From Gammaproteobacteria bacterium (GTDB taxonomy: Bacteria; Pseudomonadota; Gammaproteobacteria; UBA4575): DNA of 8,899 nucleotides. The notes below the pieces were generated by a model. That model made no database searches. It was not told the origin of the DNA and worked only from the letters and a program-made list of their open reading frames with translations. The position numbers and the translations under genes were made by a program. Shown here in pieces: positions 6,500-8,899 of this stretch (position 1 is the stretch's first letter; each line of letters begins with the position of its first letter). The stretch lies in the NCBI GenBank assembly GCA_027297825.1, contig JAPUHH010000128.1, positions 1 to 8,899 of the forward strand, read 5' to 3'.

Positions 6500-6772
6500 T
6501 CAATTACACCAAAAGGGCGCATCCTCTTTTTTACATTCTTGTGCGAATTGTTTGAATACGTTTTCTCGATAAGCATACAATTTATTTAACAATGGCTCGC
6601 CAAATAATGCCAGAACGATAAAAGTAATCTCAACACTTAAAGCCAAGTAGAGAGTAGTTTTGTATATTTTCTTATTGCGAAATAGACTTAATCCTGCATG
6701 ATGAAGCAAAATCAATATCACTGTTACACAAACTACAACGATCGCCATCCACCAAAAGTAACTACTCGACAT
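6500..6772 (-). CDS. hypothetical two-helix membrane protein
   Basis: 90 residues with two hydrophobic helices (about 7-29 and 39-58) joined by a short basic loop (FRNKKIYK). The positive loop predicts a cytoplasmic hairpin with both ends outside. The C-terminal tail (59-90) then lies in the periplasm and carries two cysteines (C80, C89) near FAQECKKEDAPFWCN. I do not recognise a family. ATG 6772 has a good ribosome binding site (AAGGA, seven bases upstream). It is the first gene of a likely pair with the exported protein at 6092-6487, which also has two cysteines, so the two may act together at the outer face of the inner membrane. Confidence 0.7.
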   Translation of the reverse strand: MSSSYFWWMAIVVVCVTVILILLHHAGLSLFRNKKIYKTTLYLALSVEITFIVLALFGEPLLNKLYAYRENVFKQFAQECKKEDAPFWCN

Positions 6773-6850
6773 ACTATAGTCCTTAACTATCTATGCAATA
6801 CCAATCAGAGATTTAGCCTAACCATAACCACTAAACTATGTATAGATTTC

Positions 6851-7445
6851 TTACCCGGCAAGATCACATCTCATCAAAATATTTGCAAACAGCTTTCTGG
6901 TTTCAAAAAATGAGTGCCCAATCAATTTCACCCTCTTTTCTTTTATAAATCCAAAAGATTCATATAATTTAATGGCTGCATGGTTATTCTCATAAACGTG
7001 CAAGCTTAAACGTTGAAAACCATTTTTCAATGCCCTTTGGGATGCTTGCTTAAGTAGTTTTTTTGCAATGTCTTGACGGCGCAATTCCTTTGATACACCT
7101 AATGTGTTGATATACCAGCTATTTTCGACCTGATTATCAGAAAAATAGCTCATCCACTGAATGCGGTCTTTGGATAGATGGGTTTTTATTTCTGCAGTGA
7201 TTGCATTCAAATCAGAAGAATATGAAAACACCAAACCTGCGATAACTGCACCATCTTTGGCCAAATCTACATTCTTGTAAGAATAGTGCTCATCTTGCTG
7301 CAATACGTAGGTCAAATGTTGTAACGCTGTATGCTCAATAAATAAGCCTGCAAATAAATACTCAATATGACCATGACCTACTGAGTTAATCCATTCTGCG
7401 ATCTCTATACAGTCTTGTTTTTGACTAGATGAAATTAATGCTCAT
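6851..7445 (-). pseudogene. GNAT-family N-acetyltransferase, 5' end lost
   Basis: The surviving open frame from TTG 7315 to 6851 encodes 154 residues with GNAT features: YSYKNVDLAKDGAVIAGLVFSY near the start, a beta-4/alpha-3 region INTLGVSKELRRQDIAKKLLKQA (69-91), and LHVYENNHAAIKLYESFGF (105-123). The same frame stays open for 42 more codons upstream, to a TGA at 7442-7444. Those codons read like the missing N terminus (DCIEIAEWINSVGHGHIEYLF), yet contain no ATG, GTG or TTG. An ATG at 7443-7445 in another frame gives MSINFI and then a stop, as if the true start were cut off by an indel and a nonsense change. In addition, the acetyl-CoA pyrophosphate loop R/Q-x-x-G-x-A reads RRQDIA, with Asp (codon 7070-7072, GAC) where Gly is expected. 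Both lesions suggest a dead gene. A short product from TTG 7315 would lack the first strand and helix. Confidence 0.68.
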
Positions 7446-7536
7446 TTTGTGTGAACTCTAATAAATTCTTCACTACTATTGCAAACTCAAGATATGCAAC
7501 TCAGCAGCCTCGATTAGGAAATCAGCAAATTAACAC
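7446..7536. other. spacer between two gene remnants
   Basis: I see no gene, strong hairpin or promoter here. It separates the damaged 5' end of the GNAT gene from the 3' end of the unidentified remnant. It may contain the original GNAT promoter, but no -35/-10 pair is clear on the minus strand. Confidence 0.4.
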
Positions 7537-8017
7537 TTAAACCGTTTCTGCTTTTGGATTAGTTAACGAATAATTGAGTTGTAACACTCGAAATTCCGAC
7601 TCCCCTGTTGGCCATTTGCCAGCAAACACATAGCCATTCAAGCTTTTAATACTGCCTTTCTCCGTCTGCAATGAAACCCCCGCTCCTGCAGGAGTATGAG
7701 GATGGTCTGCATAAACGTTGGCTTGCTGGCTATCGAAATCTTCACTTAAAGCTGGGCCTGATCAGAGACTAGTGCAAAGGTAGTTTTAAATCCAACATCG
7801 GTGTAATCACGATATTCAATACTTAGCATTTCTAGCTGAATTCGCAGTCATATTGTGTCGGCATCATTACCAGATACAAACTGTTCTAGAACAGCTCTTT
7901 TTAGGCTAGTGAGGTGATCTTACATAAACCAATGGGCATTGATCCATAGATTTGAATCGAATCAATACGATCCTAAACATAAATAATTTGAGGATCAAAT
8001 ATTGAATACGATGACAT
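7537..8017 (-). pseudogene. remnant of an unidentified gene broken in three frames
   Basis: This 775-base stretch between the GNAT remnant and rpsI has no intact gene, but the minus strand holds protein-like pieces in order. From 8017 one frame reads MSSYSIFDPQIIYV, stop (7973-7975), DRIDSIQIYGSMPIGLCKI and onward to a stop at 7901. A second frame reads LEQFVSGNDADTI, stop (7848-7850), then LRIQLEMLSIEYRDYTDVGF to about 7765. A third is open for 74 residues from about 7761 to the stop at 7537-7539, with NVYADHPHTPAGAGVSLQ, GYVFAGKWPTGESEFRVL and LNYSLTNPKAETV. Joined, they would give roughly 155 residues, needing at least two frameshifts and two stop repairs. I do not recognise the family. 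The pieces could be chance reading, but the 74-residue tail has a natural composition. Confidence 0.5.
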
Positions 8018-8090
8018 GCGATTTGCATGCGTGGTGGCATACAACATTATTGTGCGTATAGAAAACACACAACCACAACGAACAAGTAGT
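8018..8090. other. gap after rpsI without a visible terminator
   Basis: Downstream of the rpsI stop on the minus strand there is no stem followed by a U tract. The best inverted repeat (ATACAA with TTGT-GCG-TAT near 8039-8060) is bulged and lacks the tract. Transcription from the ribosomal operon may run on into the decayed region or stop by Rho. Confidence 0.4.
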
Positions 8091-8483
8091 TTAGCGTTTA
8101 GAGTATTGCTCTTTCTTACGCGCTTTACGATGTCCGACTTTTTTACGCTCCACTTCACGTGCATCACGTGTCAACAATCCATGTTGGCGCAATGGCGAAC
8201 GCAATTCTTCGTTATATTTCAGCAGTGCACGTGCAATACCAAGTCGAATGGCACCGGCTTGCCCACTGTCACCACCACCTTTGACTTTGGCATCCACATC
8301 AAACGATCCTAACAACTCAGATACTTCTAGTGGCTGTCGAATAATCATGCGCGCAGTTTCTCGCCCAAAATAATTCTCTTGGGTACACGTATTAATAGTG
8401 ATATTGCCAGGACCAGGACTTAGATAAACTCGAGCTGTTGAGCTCTTTCTTCGACCGGTACCATAATATTGTTCTTTTGCCAT
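8091..8483 (-). CDS. rpsI: 30S ribosomal protein S9
   Basis: The 130-residue product has the universal S9 landmarks: YGTGRRKSSTARVYL (7-21) at the start, GGGDSGQAGAIRLGIARAL (69-87) in the middle, and the basic tail RKKVGHRKARKKEQYSKR ending in Ser-Lys-Arg. In the 30S subunit that tail reaches the P-site tRNA anticodon. Length equals that of E. coli S9. ATG 8483 follows the rplM stop by only five bases, so the two are co-transcribed and probably translationally coupled, as throughout bacteria. The gene looks intact, in contrast to the decayed sequence just downstream. Confidence 0.98.
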   Translation of the reverse strand: MAKEQYYGTGRRKSSTARVYLSPGPGNITINTCTQENYFGRETARMIIRQPLEVSELLGSFDVDAKVKGGGDSGQAGAIRLGIARALLKYNEELRSPLRQHGLLTRDAREVERKKVGHRKARKKEQYSKR

Positions 8484-8488
8484 AATTT

Positions 8489-8899
8489 TTATAATTCCAA
8501 TACTTGTGGTTGTTGTGCCGCATGCATATGTTCTGGGCCTTTATATACTTTTAATTTGCGAAACATGGCACGTCCTAATGGATTCTTGGGCAACATGCCT
8601 TTTACTGCATTTTCTAATACACGCTCAGGATGCTTAGTTAGCATCTCCTTCAGGTTCATGGACTTAAGATTACCTACATAGCCTGTGTAGCGGTAATACA
8701 TTTTATCATCAAGTTTATTACCCGTAACTCGCACCTTTTCAGCGTTAATCACTACAATACAATCACCCGTATCCACATGCGGCGTATAAATAGGCTTGTG
8801 CTTACCTTTCAAGCGCTTGGCAATTTCACTCGCCAATCGACCCAGGGTCTTATCTGTGGCATCTACGAGAAACCAGTCTCGTACTACTTCTGCAGGTTT
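8489..8899 (-). CDS. rplM: 50S ribosomal protein L13 (5' end outside window)
   Basis: 136 residues are visible. The frame continues to the window edge and starts inside the gene at KPAEVVRDWFLVDATDKTLGR, which normally begins at residue 7 of the 142-residue family, so only about six N-terminal codons are missing. Recognisable L13 features are GRLASEIAKRLKGKHKP, HVDTGDCIVVINAEKV, the YYRYTGYVG segment and the AVKGMLPKNPLGRAMFRKLKVY signature, with GPEHMHAAQQP near the end. L13 binds 23S rRNA early in 50S assembly. The TTG at 8834-8836 is an internal Leu codon, not a start. It is the first gene of the rplM-rpsI operon, and the promoter lies beyond the right edge. Confidence 0.98.
   Translation of the reverse strand, partial: KPAEVVRDWFLVDATDKTLGRLASEIAKRLKGKHKPIYTPHVDTGDCIVVINAEKVRVTGNKLDDKMYYRYTGYVGNLKSMNLKEMLTKHPERVLENAVKGMLPKNPLGRAMFRKLKVYKGPEHMHAAQQPQVLEL

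Noticed and set aside
6698..6913. A plus-strand 71-residue open frame spanning the gap between the membrane-protein gene and the GNAT remnant.
   Set aside because: It overlaps both minus-strand genes, has no clear ribosome binding site and has an Asn/Thr/His-rich composition without recognisable features.
7881..7894. Perfect 14-base palindrome CTGTTCTAGAACAG, resembling a LexA box.
   Set aside because: The gammaproteobacterial LexA box is CTGT-N8-ACAG and this has N6. It lies inside the gene remnant, not before an intact gene.
8013..8031. Direct repeat CATGCG-ATTTG-CATGCG after rpsI, considered as an attachment or integration site.
   Set aside because: Six-base repeats of this kind are expected by chance, and there is no integrase or mobile gene nearby.
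8016..8312. A plus-strand 98-residue open frame overlapping the end of rpsI.
   Set aside because: It is antisense to the intact S9 gene, has no ribosome binding site and looks like reverse-strand shadow sequence.

Overview
The window looks like ordinary chromosome from a gammaproteobacterium of moderate GC (low 40s percent by eye). The evidence is a divergent ilvA/rpiA pair, as in pseudomonads, an RpiA whose catalytic residues sit at exactly the E. coli positions, and an rplM-rpsI ribosomal operon. I cannot name the genus. I see no phage, insertion sequence, CRISPR array, tRNA or rRNA.

Left part (1-2056): a very small Lys/Arg-rich, histone-H1-like protein (89-283) with its own strong ribosome binding site is closed by a strong, bidirectional-looking terminator (300-330). 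ilvA (threonine dehydratase, minus strand) converges on it, and a 79-base divergent control region separates ilvA from rpiA.

Middle (2057-4336): a plus-strand run that looks like one operon holds rpiA, an exported DUF4399 protein, an HpcH/HpaI-type aldolase and a cyclophilin-like (DUF3830/TM1367-type) small protein. The aldolase carries a single-base frameshift that replaces its last 34 residues. A VanZ-like membrane protein converges on this operon from the minus strand (4363-4713).

Right-middle (4714-6772): a membrane-anchored M19 zinc dipeptidase (plus) meets, one base away, a minus-strand pair made of a two-helix membrane protein and an exported protein with two cysteines in its mature part, neither of known function.

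Right part (6851-8899): this is a decayed stretch downstream of the rplM-rpsI operon (minus strand). A GNAT acetyltransferase has lost its start and has a mutated acetyl-CoA loop. Between it and rpsI lie remnants of another, unidentified gene broken across all three minus-strand frames. rplM runs off the right edge with only about six codons missing.

Most of the window is housekeeping. The points worth following are the three gene-decay events, the repeat-built basic protein, the conserved-looking rpiA operon and the unknown exported/membrane pair. I found no convincing undescribed multi-gene system.
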